Source: Timema cristinae
Taxonomy: Eukaryota > Arthropoda > Insecta > Phasmatodea > Timematidae
Assembly: GCA_039000515.1 (NCBI GenBank)
Contig: JBCFYV010000014.1
Span: 1-64,000, forward strand
DNA length: 64,000 nt
Direction of reading: 5' to 3'
In this document: positions 1-10,816 of the stretch, in pieces
How positions within the stretch are numbered: the stretch's first letter is position 1
How the letters are laid out: every line of letters begins with the position of its first letter
Translations under genes and position numbers: made by a program
The notes under the pieces: generated by a model
Database searches by the model: none
The model's input: only the letters and a program-made list of their open reading frames with translations
What the model was told of the DNA's origin: nothing

Positions 1-639
1 GGTACTGTTCTGTTGGCCTTAGGGGTAAAGCACCCCCGGTAGCATATATGCCATCTATAATAGGAAACAAGAGTAAGGTAAAAATTAAAAAGAAAGTCAA
101 TTGTTTTCAAGGAGCACTGAAGTCCAGAACATGAGTGTGTAAACTTGTCAGAGGAAGAAGGAAAGGGTTATCAGCACATAGACAAGAGCCCTTTTTGTGA
201 AATTCTCATTTTCTTCCCTCTTTTCTATTTTGACATGAGCGTCTAAGTGTGGTAGTGCTTACACTGCTTGGGTGCGTCCAAGTTAAGATGCAACACGCTT
301 TGCAAAAAACTTCGAAATCTCCAAGTAGGCAACATCGTTAAGATAATTGTTATTTATTTTTGTAAAATCTAGTGCCCTTCTAGCCCTGCTTTTGTACAAG
401 GATCACAAATGACCTACCTGAAACGATGATCACGTGACCTAATCGTCTAGGTTATTAAATTGTTTTGCAGAAAACAGAGAAGTCGGGGTTTGAAGTCCAA
501 GCGGGTGTTACCAAGGTGAGATATTATATAAATGAATAACTAGTTTCCCAATCTTCCTTCTCGCCAATTCGAGTATATTTCCTATACATTTACCATCATG
601 TCTACTCATTAGTGTATAGATGGACCTATGGTGGCGGAA
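1..639. other. Unassigned AT-rich sequence
   Basis: No coding region, RNA gene or clear repeat boundary is seen. The first 40 bases (GGCCTTAGGGGTAAAGC) resemble the A-box half of a tRNA-like SINE head, but no B box follows, so no SINE is called. Confidence 0.4.
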
Positions 640-1010
640 CCAAAAGGAGAAAAAGGGGGGAGGGGGTAACGCAATTAAAAGGAAATTTTAAGAGGTTGGA
701 CTCCCATACCAAAGAGGGTTCCTGGACTCTATTCCGTCAAATTTCAGATAATGGTATGTCCCTATAAACTATTTGGTGTGGTCCTTGTAGGAGATTTTAT
801 TTTTTTTTACTTAAACTTTCCTACAAGCTATATGTAGTGGTCTTCCACATACAATTTTTGAAAATTTGGTGCAAAAAAGTTATTTGGGGTGCTCCTCTCC
901 GGAAATTTGTGAGATTCTAGAATATCAAAAGGAGGAAAATACACTTAGCGGGGGTAAAATTTACGTTTGGGGGAGAAAATTCTTTCCACGAGGAAACGGG
1001 GAAGGTTAAT
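640..1010 (+). repeat. Diverged tandem units of the '100-bp array' family
   Basis: Phrases such as AAACTATTTGGTGTGGTCCT (near 766) and AAGTTATTTGGGGTGCTCCT (near 877) recur at intervals. They match the reversed core of the tandem units at 14.1-15.05 kb and the direct units at 21.9-25.2 kb. The G-run followed by 'ggactccc' near 650-710 looks like the end of such an element. Units are strongly diverged and borders are approximate. Confidence 0.4.
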
Positions 1011-1075
1011 ATCCCATACCCACCTCTGCTCCACCACGAGTGGCCCGGACGCGTAGTAAGACGCGACGGAAAACA
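1011..1075 (+). repeat. SINE 3' tail fragment
   Basis: The segment ends in CGTAGTAAGACGCGACGG, close to the GGTAGTAAGACGCGGTG tail that closes the tRNA-derived SINEs elsewhere in the window (for example 7075-7092). The head is missing. Confidence 0.35.
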
Positions 1076-1588
1076 GAAAATAAACTAAAAACTTAGTCTA
1101 AGAGAGTAGGAATCAGAAGATCATTTACAGTAAATATATTAATATTAGGTTGGAGTGATTGATATTGTAGATACTTTCACATTTTTGTGTTTTTGGTATG
1201 TTTTTTTAGTATAATCTTATGAAGTCAAACTATGTAGAAGGCTGTAAAGGGAACAAATTCAATATATATTTCGATAGTTCAAAGAAGAGAGGGTATAGGA
1301 GAAGGTTGTGCGTGAAATTTATAAATTAGCACGGTGTTAATAGGGGTTCATAATGATTTGTGAACATTGTCAGAGATGCACCAACTTCAAATGTTTCCCA
1401 AGATAGAATACCTTGACCCCAAACCACCGTTTTTTGAAGGTCTTCGGCCACAAATCCTTCTACAACTATGGCGTGAAGCATAAGATTTTTCTCATGATAT
1501 GCCATTGCTGATAATAACAATAATAATATTAGACCACGAGGGATTGGGATCTAACTGAGGGCCGTTATACCTCTATTTGGTTCCAATA
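1076..1588. other. Unassigned AT-rich sequence
   Basis: Apart from the weak minus-strand open frame inside it, nothing is recognised. A short (AAT)-type run lies at 1509-1530. Confidence 0.4.
1326..1520 (-). other. Unrecognised 64-residue open frame
   Basis: An open minus-strand frame has fairly ordinary protein composition (one Cys, several aromatic residues, few low-complexity runs). A TTATCAG acceptor-like stretch lies just upstream of its second ATG. It matches no family I know and could equally be chance. It could be an internal exon or nothing. Confidence 0.12.
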
Positions 1589-2219
1589 ATCTATACTAAT
1601 ACTGTAAAGAGGAAAGATTTGATTTTTGGTTTTTTTGTTTGCAATGGATAAACTCAAAAACTACTGGACCGATTTTAGAAATTCTCTCACCAATATAAAG
1701 CTACATTATCAGCGAGTAACATACGCTATATTTATTATTTTGAAAATTTAATTTATTCCTCATAAAAATGTCGATAGTATATTATATAGACGTTGGAAAA
1801 AAAAGTTGTTGAAGGGAAAGTGGGGTTGGTGAAAGGGGGGGGGGGGGGGGCAGGGTGAGGAAAGAGAAAATGATGTAGTGACGAGGAACACACACACACA
1901 AAAAAAGATTAAAATAAAAATTGGGGAATCTATGGGAGTAAATGAAGTGGAGGAAGCTGAAAAAATTAATTGATTTTAACAATTTGTTTGATTGGTGTAT
2001 ACATAATTCCTTTCGCGCCTAGAGCAAACAAAATTATAGAGGGATGAGATGAAAATAGGAGGGAAGATAAAAGAGGAGGGGATTATCACGTGATGGTAGG
2101 ACTGTATTTTTTTTTTTTAAAGTAAAAAGTTTGGTTTTATATATTGACATGATGGATTGATTTGAAGCTTTGTTTTACAGGATTCTTTACAATATTTTTT
2201 TATGGGGAAGGGGGCTAGT
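1589..2219 (-). mobile_element. Dispersed ACTAGC...TATAGAT element, copy A
   Basis: On the minus strand it starts ACTAGCCCCCTTCCC and ends in the stretch containing AAAATCGGTCCAGTAGTTTT, then TATTAGTATAGAT. The copy at 20022-20638 is the same sequence in opposite orientation. It carries the same internal C-run (here a plus-strand G-run at 1838-1851) and the same AAATTTTATTATGAGG-like segment. The ending is one seen in many insect interspersed repeats. No protein is encoded, so it is a non-autonomous or 5'-truncated element. The class is uncertain: RTE-type LINE tail, SINE or Helitron-like. Confidence 0.7.
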
Positions 2220-2394
2220 CACTTTAAATTGTTTGTGAACATCATAAATAAATAAATTATGTAAAATAATGTTGATATTATTAGAACTTTTTTTTTTGCA
2301 CAGTCCTACTAACCATCTCAGTTATCCAAATTTGTATTAATGGTGTATATATTGTAAGGAATAATTTAGCGAAAATGTATCTGCATTTACTTGA

Positions 2395-2525
2395 AGTGAG
2401 AGTGTTAAGCCATTATGGGAAATATATCTTCGGCACACTTGTCCAGCATTTGAGCCCTGACCTCCCTGCCACTGTCAAACCAGACTAAGTGAGCATGACA
2501 TTTAGTTTGCGTGCCCATTGATAAA
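2395..2525 (-). mobile_element. tRNA-derived SINE fragment (family 3)
   Basis: The minus strand reads GGGCACGCAAACTAAATG, then CTTAGTCTGGT, then a B-box-like GGGCTCAAATGCTGG. The same order occurs at 34515-34745. The spacing of the A-like and B-like boxes is that of a tRNA-derived Pol III promoter. The body is short and diverged. Confidence 0.5.
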
Positions 2526-3930
2526 GGTTGATAATATTTAATGTAATCGCTGTTTAAGAAATTCACGAGTGTGTTTCTTAGCGATTATTATTTTAAATTG
2601 GTTTTCTAATATAACATATTTTTTTTAATTTTAAAAGGATCATTCAGGTTCGTAAATATACAATGAAATAAACTACCTGCTCCACTTCTCATATCAGCAC
2701 AAACTGACAAATATGGCAACAACGCTAACCAAAGGCTGAGGGGAACTCAAAAATCCACATATTTCAGTGAACAAACACTTTTCTTGTTATTGGCGTGATA
2801 GCATTCTCATTTTTCACAAGGTAGGCCATCCGCACAATGGCTTTCAAAAATAATTAGTGAAAATATAAGTAATGTCCCCAGCTGGGTATAATTATAATAA
2901 GCCCCAGTTTCAGTTCAGTTACAGTTCCAAGCTATCAAATAATAAAGTTTCATTAATGACAACTGTGCTAGTGAAACTGTGGATTGAAACCCTAGTTCGC
3001 CTGTGAACACGACTCATGCTGCCCCCGTCACACGACGTTCTCGAGGTTTTCAAGATCGAATTGTATAAAAGTGGCTCAAGTACCCTATTTCTCATCGCGC
3101 AGATGTATTTTGAATTGAGGTGTGACATAGATCTTACTTCTGAGGAGTCTAGACTAGTTGTGACCAATGCAGATATATTTCTGTGTTTTTCGGAGGGAAG
3201 AGGTTCTTGGAGGATGTCACTGTATAATATTTACTCATTTGGAAATTCGAGTTGGACTATGATCAATTTATAACGCGCATGATTCCCCTTAATTGCTATG
3301 ACATACCGCAATTTATATAAGTACCGCTATAAATTAATACCACAAACTCCGTTTATTTTCAATTGAAACGGAGGGAGGGGAAATGGCCAGGTTTTATCAA
3401 CATTTCAGGGCTGAAATGAGTATTCATATGATAACCTGTGTTTGGGTTATTTATGCAAAAGAATAAGCGTGTTAATAGTACTATTATATATAGTTAAAAA
3501 TATAAAATTCCAGTAAGTAAATTTGCGCCGAGTAAATTTATAACTTCTCTCAGGAATATTGATTTGAATACCTGAAAAGTATAACACAACTAAATAAAAA
3601 AATAAACCACATACCACTATTTCAAACCTTAGTTTTCATATCAATATCAATTTGTGTAGTAAAACTATTACAAATCTATTTTAATAATACTAATTTTTAA
3701 ATGTATTTCTGGCTGAGTGACGTAAGCAAACAGAGTTTGGATTCGATACCATATCTGGTTAAATTTACATATAGTACCGCTATAAAACTAAAGGTGACCC
3801 GTGATTAGTTTTAAACATTTTATAATATTTTTGTTAGGTTTCAATATTTAGTTGAGATTTATCTTGAGAGAAGAAGCTAATTTTTCCCATTTTAGTTTTA
3901 TGTTTATATTTATTAAATGAAAATTCTTAC
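2526..3930. other. Intergenic or intronic sequence downstream of the FAR exon
   Basis: If the fatty acyl-CoA reductase exon at 3931-4127 belongs to a gene, this stretch is its first intron. I looked on the minus strand for the next FAR exon (G-D-x-x-x-P-x-L-G-L region, then the YXXXK active site) and did not find it. Overlapping small open frames at 2919-3273 on both strands have no recognisable motif. Confidence 0.4.
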
Positions 3931-4127
3931 CTCCATATTAGTGATCGTTTGAAGACGATCCAGTGGACTTTTGCCTCTCTTGGCTCTCATTAGCATATAT
4001 ATCTTGGCTATGTCAGGGCACGATCTAAGAAGTTTTTCCACAAGCACCTTCCCATGAAGCCTGAAGCACCCGTGACAAACACATGCCTGCCCGCAAAGAA
4101 CTGAGGGATAGTTGGTAGTTCTGCCAT
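3931..4127 (-). pseudogene. Fatty acyl-CoA reductase, first coding exon with a frameshift
   Basis: Fatty acyl-CoA reductases (FAR) reduce fatty acyl-CoA to fatty alcohol with NADPH; insects use them for cuticular lipids, waxes and pheromones. From the ATG at 4127-4125 the minus strand reads [11 protein letters not shown], a typical FAR start, then the Rossmann NADPH motif [12 protein letters not shown] (TGxxGFxG). After a one-base shift it continues as [14 protein letters not shown] and [17 protein letters not shown], the family's conserved K-x-Y-x-L-x-R segment. The exon ends at 3931 in a good splice donor (ATGGAG/GTAAGA). One base appears to be missing right after the GFMG codons (near 4065), which would stop translation. 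It may be a real pseudogene or a sequencing or assembly error. No later exon is found in the window, so this may be the edge of a gene running leftward or an isolated copy. Identity is confident; function is not. Confidence 0.8.
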
Positions 4128-4689
4128 TCTCGTCAACCCGAGAGATCTTGTTGAGACCAAGCCTTAGACAAATATTAACATGTAGAGATTTAAAAAAAAT
4201 AATGGTAATCAAAACTGTTTTAGATTATTGTCTATCCAGATGATTAAGATGCATGGATTAATAATACTTTTAGGCTTTTCGGTAGAGAAATTGAACAAGA
4301 TCCTTTGATCCCAAAGAAAAATATGATAAGCTTAAAAACATAGAAGATGATTTTGGATTTTTGTTCAATGCTTCAACTGGAAATTAAAACATGAAATAAT
4401 TAAAACAAAAAAACACTTCAGATGCATGTTACAACCTAGATAACTTTTTAAAGGATTAAAATTGATGTGACATGGATGGAGCAGAATATGCCTCTGAGCT
4501 ATCAACATTAACTCAGCTGATTCCACAAGGTATCGCGACACCATTTAAGGTATTGGAATTCATACGCCACTAGGAGCTTGTAGAATTTTTTACTAAATAG
4601 TGAGGTAGCCTTGCAATTATTGATTGACTAATATGTCAGTATACTGTAGCTTCAGGGAAGACAATCTTCCAAATTTAAGCTAATAAAGA
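4128..4689. other. Unassigned sequence upstream of the FAR exon
   Basis: This would be the 5' UTR or promoter side of the FAR exon. No TATA box or initiator is convincing. Nothing else is recognised. Confidence 0.35.
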
Positions 4690-4985
4690 CATATTTAAGG
4701 TCTACTGTGACACATGATGGAAGAATTGAAAATATCAGATGGACAGACAGGATGACAAATTAGGAAAATTTAAAATTAATGGGTGGGAAGAGAACCATTA
4801 TGTATGTGAATCTTCGGTACAAATAAAATTAATACTTCCTTAGGAGAAAATGTATTCTGCACGACGTCGTAGAAGGAAAGCTTGAGGGAAAGAGGAGCTA
4901 AGGAAGAAGGAGGATTCCAATATTCGGTTACTTGAAGGAAAATTCCGGAAGCTGAAGGAGGAGAAGGAGGTAGAGGACACGGTGC
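4690..4985 (+). pseudogene. Non-LTR reverse transcriptase C-terminus, 'LHDVIEGK' type
   Basis: Across scattered stops the plus strand reads K-I-S-D-G-Q-T then RRKCILHDVVEGKLEGKRS followed by GRRRIP. This is the conserved tail of a class of invertebrate LINE polyproteins (pattern R-W-I-G-H-x-L-R-x-x-x-L-L-x-D-V-I-E-G-K). At least four stop codons interrupt it, so it is an old 5'-truncated insertion. A short (AAT)n run near 5040-5050 may be the 3' tail. The catalytic palm (YADD) is not present. Confidence 0.7.
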
Positions 4986-6329
4986 ATTGACAGTCTTAGT
5001 TCATTGACAAAAGGAACCTGTAGTAAGAAAGGACACATAATAATAATAAACAGCATAATAGAAGATTTCCCAACAAAAAAGTAGAATTATTAAAATTTAA
5101 TAAAACTTTTAAAATTATATAATTAATGATATATAAAGCTATAGGGTATGCATCATCTATGAATAATTTATTTTTTTCCAAAATAATACGTCAATCTATA
5201 GTCTTTTTTTAAATAAGCACTTTGAGCTCACACGTTTGCTTTATTTTCAGGATCATATTAAAACATAGCTACCCTATTTTTTTAATTTTTTTAATCTGGT
5301 TCATACCGTCTAACTGTCACGCTATTGGACTACTCTAATATTTTATTAAAAAAACTACTAGGCCCACATTTAACAATTCGGAATAAACCCCAAATTGCTA
5401 GGACCAGCCCTATCATATACATATAGATATGTTTGTTTTCCCTTTATATCCATTTTCTTTTGATAAGAGGTTTCCAAGTCAACTACCTTGGCAACGCCTC
5501 CTGGAGTCCTATTACTTCCTTAGCCCTTTCACACTACAATAATATATTTTTTATACCCAAAGGTTCACGAAGAAAATAATAAACTTTTTAAGAAGATTTT
5601 TACTTTTGATAACGCTTAAAGCTTGTCGGGCAGAATTTTTTTAAATAAAAATACCAAAACACCAATAATTATAGTTTTCTTAAGGTGACGCACCCCAGGT
5701 CCTAGAACTTGAAATGATGGAGGGGATGGGGGCAGGAGTTAGGAGAAAATAGAACGATGATTTTTATGTTAAAAGATATTGGGATCAATTAAACACAGAA
5801 ATCTTCAATGTAAACCCAAAGTTTCAAAATTTTGAGAGATGCTGAAACATTGAAAAAAAAAAAAATATGAGACAAATACTTGAAAAGTTTTGTTTTTTAG
5901 TTCTTGGGTAGGTCTAAAAAAAAATACTAGTTGAAGAAATGTGACAGTACCAAATTCTTTACATATATCAGTATCAAATTGTATCTTATAATAAAATTTT
6001 ATGCTGTCGCATTTATTTGAGTTAGTCTCCTTTTTCTAAGACTTACCCACGAATAAAAAAAACAAGACTCAATATACGAAATTAGTCTCTGACCTTAATA
6101 TTATTCGATCATTTAATTTTTTATTACCACTTTTAATAAGTGTTGATTATGAGCATAAATATAAGTCCGATAACTTCAAATCATACATGTTAAAAGGGGT
6201 CAAACTTGCAATGTTAGGCTTTTCAAATATCATTGTAAGGTAAAGTAATTAATGTATGGGACTGAAATTCACTAATATAACTAGACGTTCATATGAGCTG
6301 TACATAATGGAAATTTTCCCAACACATAT
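4986..6329. other. Unassigned AT-rich sequence
   Basis: Poly-A and poly-T runs and short open frames without recognisable content. No RNA gene or repeat border is seen. Confidence 0.4.
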
Positions 6330-6545
6330 TTACCCGTTTCAGTGGCTAAATGGAAGGCGTCATTCTCGTGTTAGGCTTAGCCTGTGATTATGGAGATATC
6401 AGGGTTCGAATCCCGGTTGTGTCTAATGAGGGTAAATTTCCTAAATGTTTTCTCAGTCTCCCCCACGCAAAAATGCGGGTATATATTACTTTAAAAATGT
6501 TTCCTTACTCATCCCGATCCCATTAAAGTAATATAGTAACGGGTG
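6330..6545 (+). mobile_element. tRNA-derived SINE
   Basis: The head CAGTGGCTAAATGG (A-box-like) is followed about 60 bases later by a near-perfect B box, GGTTCGAATCCCGG, at 6413-6426. The body has GAGGGTAAATTTCC and CCCCCACGCAAAAATGCGGG. The tail ends near ACGGGTGGTAAG, a worn form of the GGGTAGTAAGACGCG tail seen in other SINEs here. Confidence 0.65.
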
Positions 6546-6604
6546 GTAAGTTTAAGGTGCTAAAAAGTAATCTTAGTAAGTTTCATTGTCAAATCATGTT
6601 AGAT

Positions 6605-6905
6605 GTCTAGAATAAATTTAGAGTTTTAGAAAACAAAGAAGCCTTCTTAAGAAAGTTTTTGGGCCATAAAGAGATGAAGATGATGGTGAGTGAATGACGA
6701 TCAGATTCTAGAGCCTTGTTCAGGATACTGAATGGAAACCCAATGTTACGAGACCATTGGGAAGACCTTGACGCAGATGGGAAAATAACATTTATAATTA
6801 ACCTGAAAGAGAGAGTGTGTAGTGAGGTGGAAAATAGATTAGCTCATGATAGAGATAGGTGTGTACTTTTGTAATTTTGTCAATTAATTTTTGAGTTCCT
6901 AATCC
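6605..6905 (+). pseudogene. Non-LTR reverse transcriptase C-terminus, 'GPKRDE' type, copy 1
   Basis: Plus-strand translation, with stops and shifts, gives the F-G-P-x-R-D-E-D region, then N-G-N-P and R-P-L-G-R-P, and finally RLAHDRDRCVLL near 6838-6872. This is the order at the end of a LINE polyprotein family very common in arthropods (GPKRDE..., RWAGHVARM, GRPRRRWED, LAQDRDRW). It is the same family as 8765-9150. It is decayed and 5'-truncated. Confidence 0.65.
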
Positions 6906-6925
6906 CTTTGATTAATTTTAAATTT

Positions 6926-7120
6926 CCCCCCTTCACCTTGACAAGACATCTTGTGAATCGGGGGAAGCCGGGGCCTCCACCGTGGTTCGGATACCACGTT
7001 AAACTGTAGGTCCTCCATTTCATCTCACAATCAACCTTACCATTACACATTAGCGTAAGTGCGTATAACCGAACGGGTAGTAAGACGCGGTGCTAATAAT
7101 AATATTAATAATAATAATAA
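6926..7120 (+). mobile_element. SINE family 1, 5'-truncated copy
   Basis: It begins inside the body (TTGACAAGACATCTTGTGAA), continues with CCACCGTGGTTCGGATACC and AAACTGTAGGTCCTCCATTT, and ends in GTGCGTATAACCGAACGGGT, AGTAAGACGCGGTGCTAAT, then an (ATA/AAT)n tail. The tRNA-like head is absent. It lies just after the LINE fragment at 6605-6905. Confidence 0.8.
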
Positions 7121-8329
7121 GTATTATTTACGTTAGTCGTTGAATGTATAGTTTGCTTTTATGACAGTGTTACCGAAAGTGGTTGAGGTATTTAATAATG
7201 GGTATTTATTTGAATATTCTCACAGAAATCATAAAACAGTTGGAGTTTTTTTGGGGTTTCCTAAAAATTTCTGAAATTTTTGGACAGAAAGAAATTTGAC
7301 TTTAGGGTGTTGCCACCTTAGACGTCACCGTAAGCGAAGATGGAATTTCTTACGTTAGTGTTTTAACGAATTATTTGGGAGTTTTAAAGTTATAACATTG
7401 AAAAAAAAAACCAAGACATTCTTAAATATAATCCAAAAATATTCTTATTTCGTCACAGTTTAAATTTATTTGTGAGTGTTTTGTAAAACTTTTTTTTTTT
7501 AAAACTGTAAACAACTGGGTTTAAATTTAGTTTATTCAAAAAAATGACCTTTAACTATTTTCTTGCCAGAATATAGATTAAAAATATTCCGTGAAGCATT
7601 TATCTACTATAATTGTAAAGAAGGAAAAGGTAATTTTGAAATGCAAGTCAATGCTGTTCAGCACAAATAGTAGAGATAGTGTGTATGTCAGTGGAAGAGG
7701 GAGAGTGTCACCCAGCAGGTAAATTAGAGGCCTTGAACGGTGATTTACTAATTGAAAATCCCTCTCTATATATTTCATATTGGTGTGTAAATGTGATAAT
7801 GCTTAAAGTACGTAGGTGCTTCAAGGAAAAATTTACAACTCGCTTTACAAAATATCTTGGAAATCACTAAATGGGCAAATTCGATACAACGACTAGTAGT
7901 GATCCTATATATTATTTCTGTTGTAAAACATCCCTTTTCTCAACTACTAAAAAGCCTACAGCGAGAATAAGGTATCATTTGGATAGGATTTTTTTACCGA
8001 TTTTTGACACAGCATACTCGGTTTAGTTAAAACACATTGTTTGTTTAAAATTAAGCTAAAAGAAAAATCTAACAATATTTTTGTATCAATTACCAATAAA
8101 CTCTCTTTGCTATTTTGTGTATACACTTCGCTGAGTATTTAATTTCAAAAAACCCAACAAAAGACTAAATTATTGTCTTAGGGGGTGGGGTGGGGTTTGA
8201 ATGTGCGAAAGTTTCGCAAGGGCTTACTGGTTTAAAACATAAACGGACTAACTACGTTAGATTTGGTTTTAGTTACAAAGCTCACTAATTACCTTGGTTT
8301 TAACTGTCTTTCCCCATTTATTGGTCACG
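7121..8329. other. Unassigned AT-rich sequence
   Basis: No coding or RNA gene is recognised. Short open frames at 7578-7870 on both strands carry no known motif. Confidence 0.4.
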
Positions 8330-8545
8330 GGGGGCTAAACGTCAAGGTCATTCAGTCTGGTTCGCCGTGATGGGGAGGTCACGGTTTTTAATCCCGGTCA
8401 GTTTACTTTACAGTACTTTAAACACTTCACTACACACAAATGCATGTACAGTTCCTTTAAATTACAGCTTTGTATCCATACCCCTTAGTGTAGATAAATG
8501 CGGGTAGCCTTGAAGGCAGTAAGACGCAACTAAAATTAAATTGGT
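8330..8545 (+). mobile_element. Decayed tRNA-derived SINE
   Basis: A worn B box (CGGTTTTTAATCCCGGTC at 8383-8400) sits behind a tRNA-like head. The body includes CACTACACACAAATGCATGT, and the tail reads GCGGGTAGCCTTGAAGGC, AGTAAGACGCAACT. The tail matches the common SINE tail in this window. Confidence 0.55.
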
Positions 8546-8764
8546 GGTTAAATTAAATTTCAAAAGCATTTTTACTATTTATTGTTTTTTAAATTTCTTT
8601 TAAAAACTGTTTTAATTGATAAAAAATTTAAAATTTTGAGCATTTTCCAAACCTATTAGCTGTAAGTGTTTTTTTATATATCTTGTTATCGGTAAAGTAT
8701 TGTTGTTGTTGCTATTTCAGTTGTTTGCTATGGGTGCGAAATATGGCCTCTTATCTTAAATGAC

Positions 8765-9150
8765 GAAATAAATTTAGGGTGTTGGAAAACAAGGTGCTTA
8801 GGAAGATATCAGGTCCAAAAATGGAGGAGGATAGTGGGGGAGGGAGAAGGGTACATAATGATGAGACACATTATTTGTACTCATCACCAGACATTGATGG
8901 GGTGATAAAAACTAGAAGGTTTTCGGTGGGCAGGTCATGCAGCGCCAATGGGAGAATCTGAACCACGTTCAGGTTATTGATTGGTAAACCCAATCGGAAA
9001 AGGCCACTGGGAAGACCAGACGCAGATGGAAGGATAAAAAATTAGGATAGACCGAAGAGTAGGCTGTAATAAGATAGGCTGAATAGAATTAGCTCAAGTT
9101 AGGGATAGGTGGTGTACTTTTATGAGTGCGGTAAAAGAACTTTCGAGTTC
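8765..9150 (+). pseudogene. Non-LTR reverse transcriptase C-terminus, 'GPKRDE' type, copy 2
   Basis: The open part (8779-8961) begins MLENKVLRKISGPK and includes RRVHNDETHYLYSSPDI and GVIKTRRF. After shifts it reads GKPNRKRPLGRPDADG and ends near ATTAGCTCAAGTTAGGGATAGG (L-A-Q-x-R-D-R-W remnant). All these are landmarks of the LINE polyprotein C-terminus after the RT domain. It carries a premature stop at 8959 and later stops. Only about the last 120 codons of the original remain. Confidence 0.8.
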
Positions 9151-10520
9151 CTAATGCCATAGAATAAGTAAGTATGTTTAAATTAGGGGAAAGTGTAAAT
9201 ATTTCAATACATTCACCTGAATTCAGTTCTAAACTATTAATTTTTGCCACTACTACACATGAAAACTCATTTTAATTGGCAGTTTATTTTATTGTATTTA
9301 CTTTTTACCTTATTGTGTTAAGAGTTTAAATAGATTTCAAATTTTATAGCGGTTGGGTTATAAAATATCTTGTCAGCATTAGTAGAGTCGCTGTTTTTAA
9401 TACTCCACCTCGCTTAATACATTTTGCGTGTATCTACCCTATTTGAGGTGACCAAGCAGGTACGATCGTAGCGACCATTTAAACTAACATTATATCTAGT
9501 TCTTAAATCCAAAGAAACACCCCCCACCCCAATGTGTGTCAACTTGGTCACCTGACTTATAGCCACCCGGTTTTTAAAAACGATCATCGTTTATGCTGAT
9601 CAGTGCTCGAGTTTTATAGTTATTCTCACACGTTTGTCAGAACTAAAATAGGAATTATATATTTGCAGAGCCAACTAAGTCTATCGTTTTCCAGAGCTCT
9701 GCCATTCAAATGCTCAGAAAAGTATGATGAGTTAAATAAATTTACAAAAATAAAATGGAAACAAATTTGATCATATCTGACAGTAAAGTGGTTTATTCTG
9801 AGAAAAATAATAGTTATGCATTTTTTGGATAGTTTTCAGGGAGATTCAGGTTTCAAACACCCCTTTAAAAACTGAAGGGGTATTGTTTGTCCGGGTAAGC
9901 CTCTCCAAGGAGTTTTTTGAACATTGGTGTCCTTAGACGACTGGTTCTAAAAGTTTTATGGAACCCCTTCTCCACATTCTAGCTTGGGAAATTTCACGCC
10001 CAATTTTTACTTTCCATCTTTGTTTCTACCATTTTCCTAATCTTTGTTTGAAGATATACCTTAACAGTCTTCTACATGTCTGATTTATAAAGTAACGTCA
10101 GTCATATGTTTGGAGGGGGAGAACTAAGCAGACCTTAAAGCTCACGTGACAGTTATAATCTTATCTCCCCCTCAAAACAATAATGCCTGGCCATACATTT
10201 TTATAATGATTTTTTAAACCCTGATTTACAAATCGGGACTGTTTTTTGATATCACATTCCTTAGGATACATTTCACGTAGTTAACACAAGATATCGATTT
10301 GTTTTTAAAAATGCCTTAACCAAATATTATGATTACATTTTGTTTGTAGAGGATATAAAATATAAACTGATTTAAGAAAAATTTTCAACTCTCCGAGGGT
10401 AACCAGATGCTGTTAAATTGGTTTTGTCTTCCCTGAGATGTGAATTCCTTGTGTAATAACGCTTCAGCCTATTTTCCTTTTATTAAGAATAGGTGTTTGT
10501 AAATTTTACTATGCAAAACT
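9151..10520. other. Unassigned sequence
   Basis: Apart from a small inverted repeat (listed separately), nothing is recognised. Confidence 0.4.
9446..9553. repeat. Short perfect inverted repeat
   Basis: AGGTGACCAAG at 9446-9456 is exactly repeated in reverse complement (CTTGGTCACCT) at 9543-9553, 86 bases apart. It could be a tiny MITE-like insertion, but no target-site duplication is visible. Confidence 0.4.
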
Positions 10521-10816
10521 ATTATTATTTATTAGCATCGCGTTTTACTACCCATTCGGGTTGTACGCACTCATGATAATGTGTAATGGTAAGGTGATTG
10601 TGAGATAAAAAGGAGGGACCTACAGTTTAACGTGGGATCCGAACCAGGGTGGGGGCCTGGCACTCCACACATTCACAAGTTGTGTTTAAATTTACACGTT
10701 TTGTCAGAGCTGAAGGAAGGGTTTGGCAATCAGATAAATCTGTGCCGGGACCAAGGATTGACCCCCGGAAACCCTAATACAGAAATCTGACACCTTACCC
10801 TAGACCGACAGGTCAC
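10521..10816 (-). mobile_element. SINE family 1, near full-length
   Basis: On the minus strand: a tRNA-like head GGTGACCTGTCGGTCTAGGG (A box) and, about 40 bases on, the worn B box GGGGGTCAATCCTTGG. Next come the body (CAGATTTATCTGATTGCCA, CTGTAGGTCCCTCC) and the tail (ACCCGAATGGGTAGTAAAACGCGATGCT), ending in (AAT)n. It is the longest copy here and shows the family order: head, body, tail, microsatellite. Confidence 0.85.
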
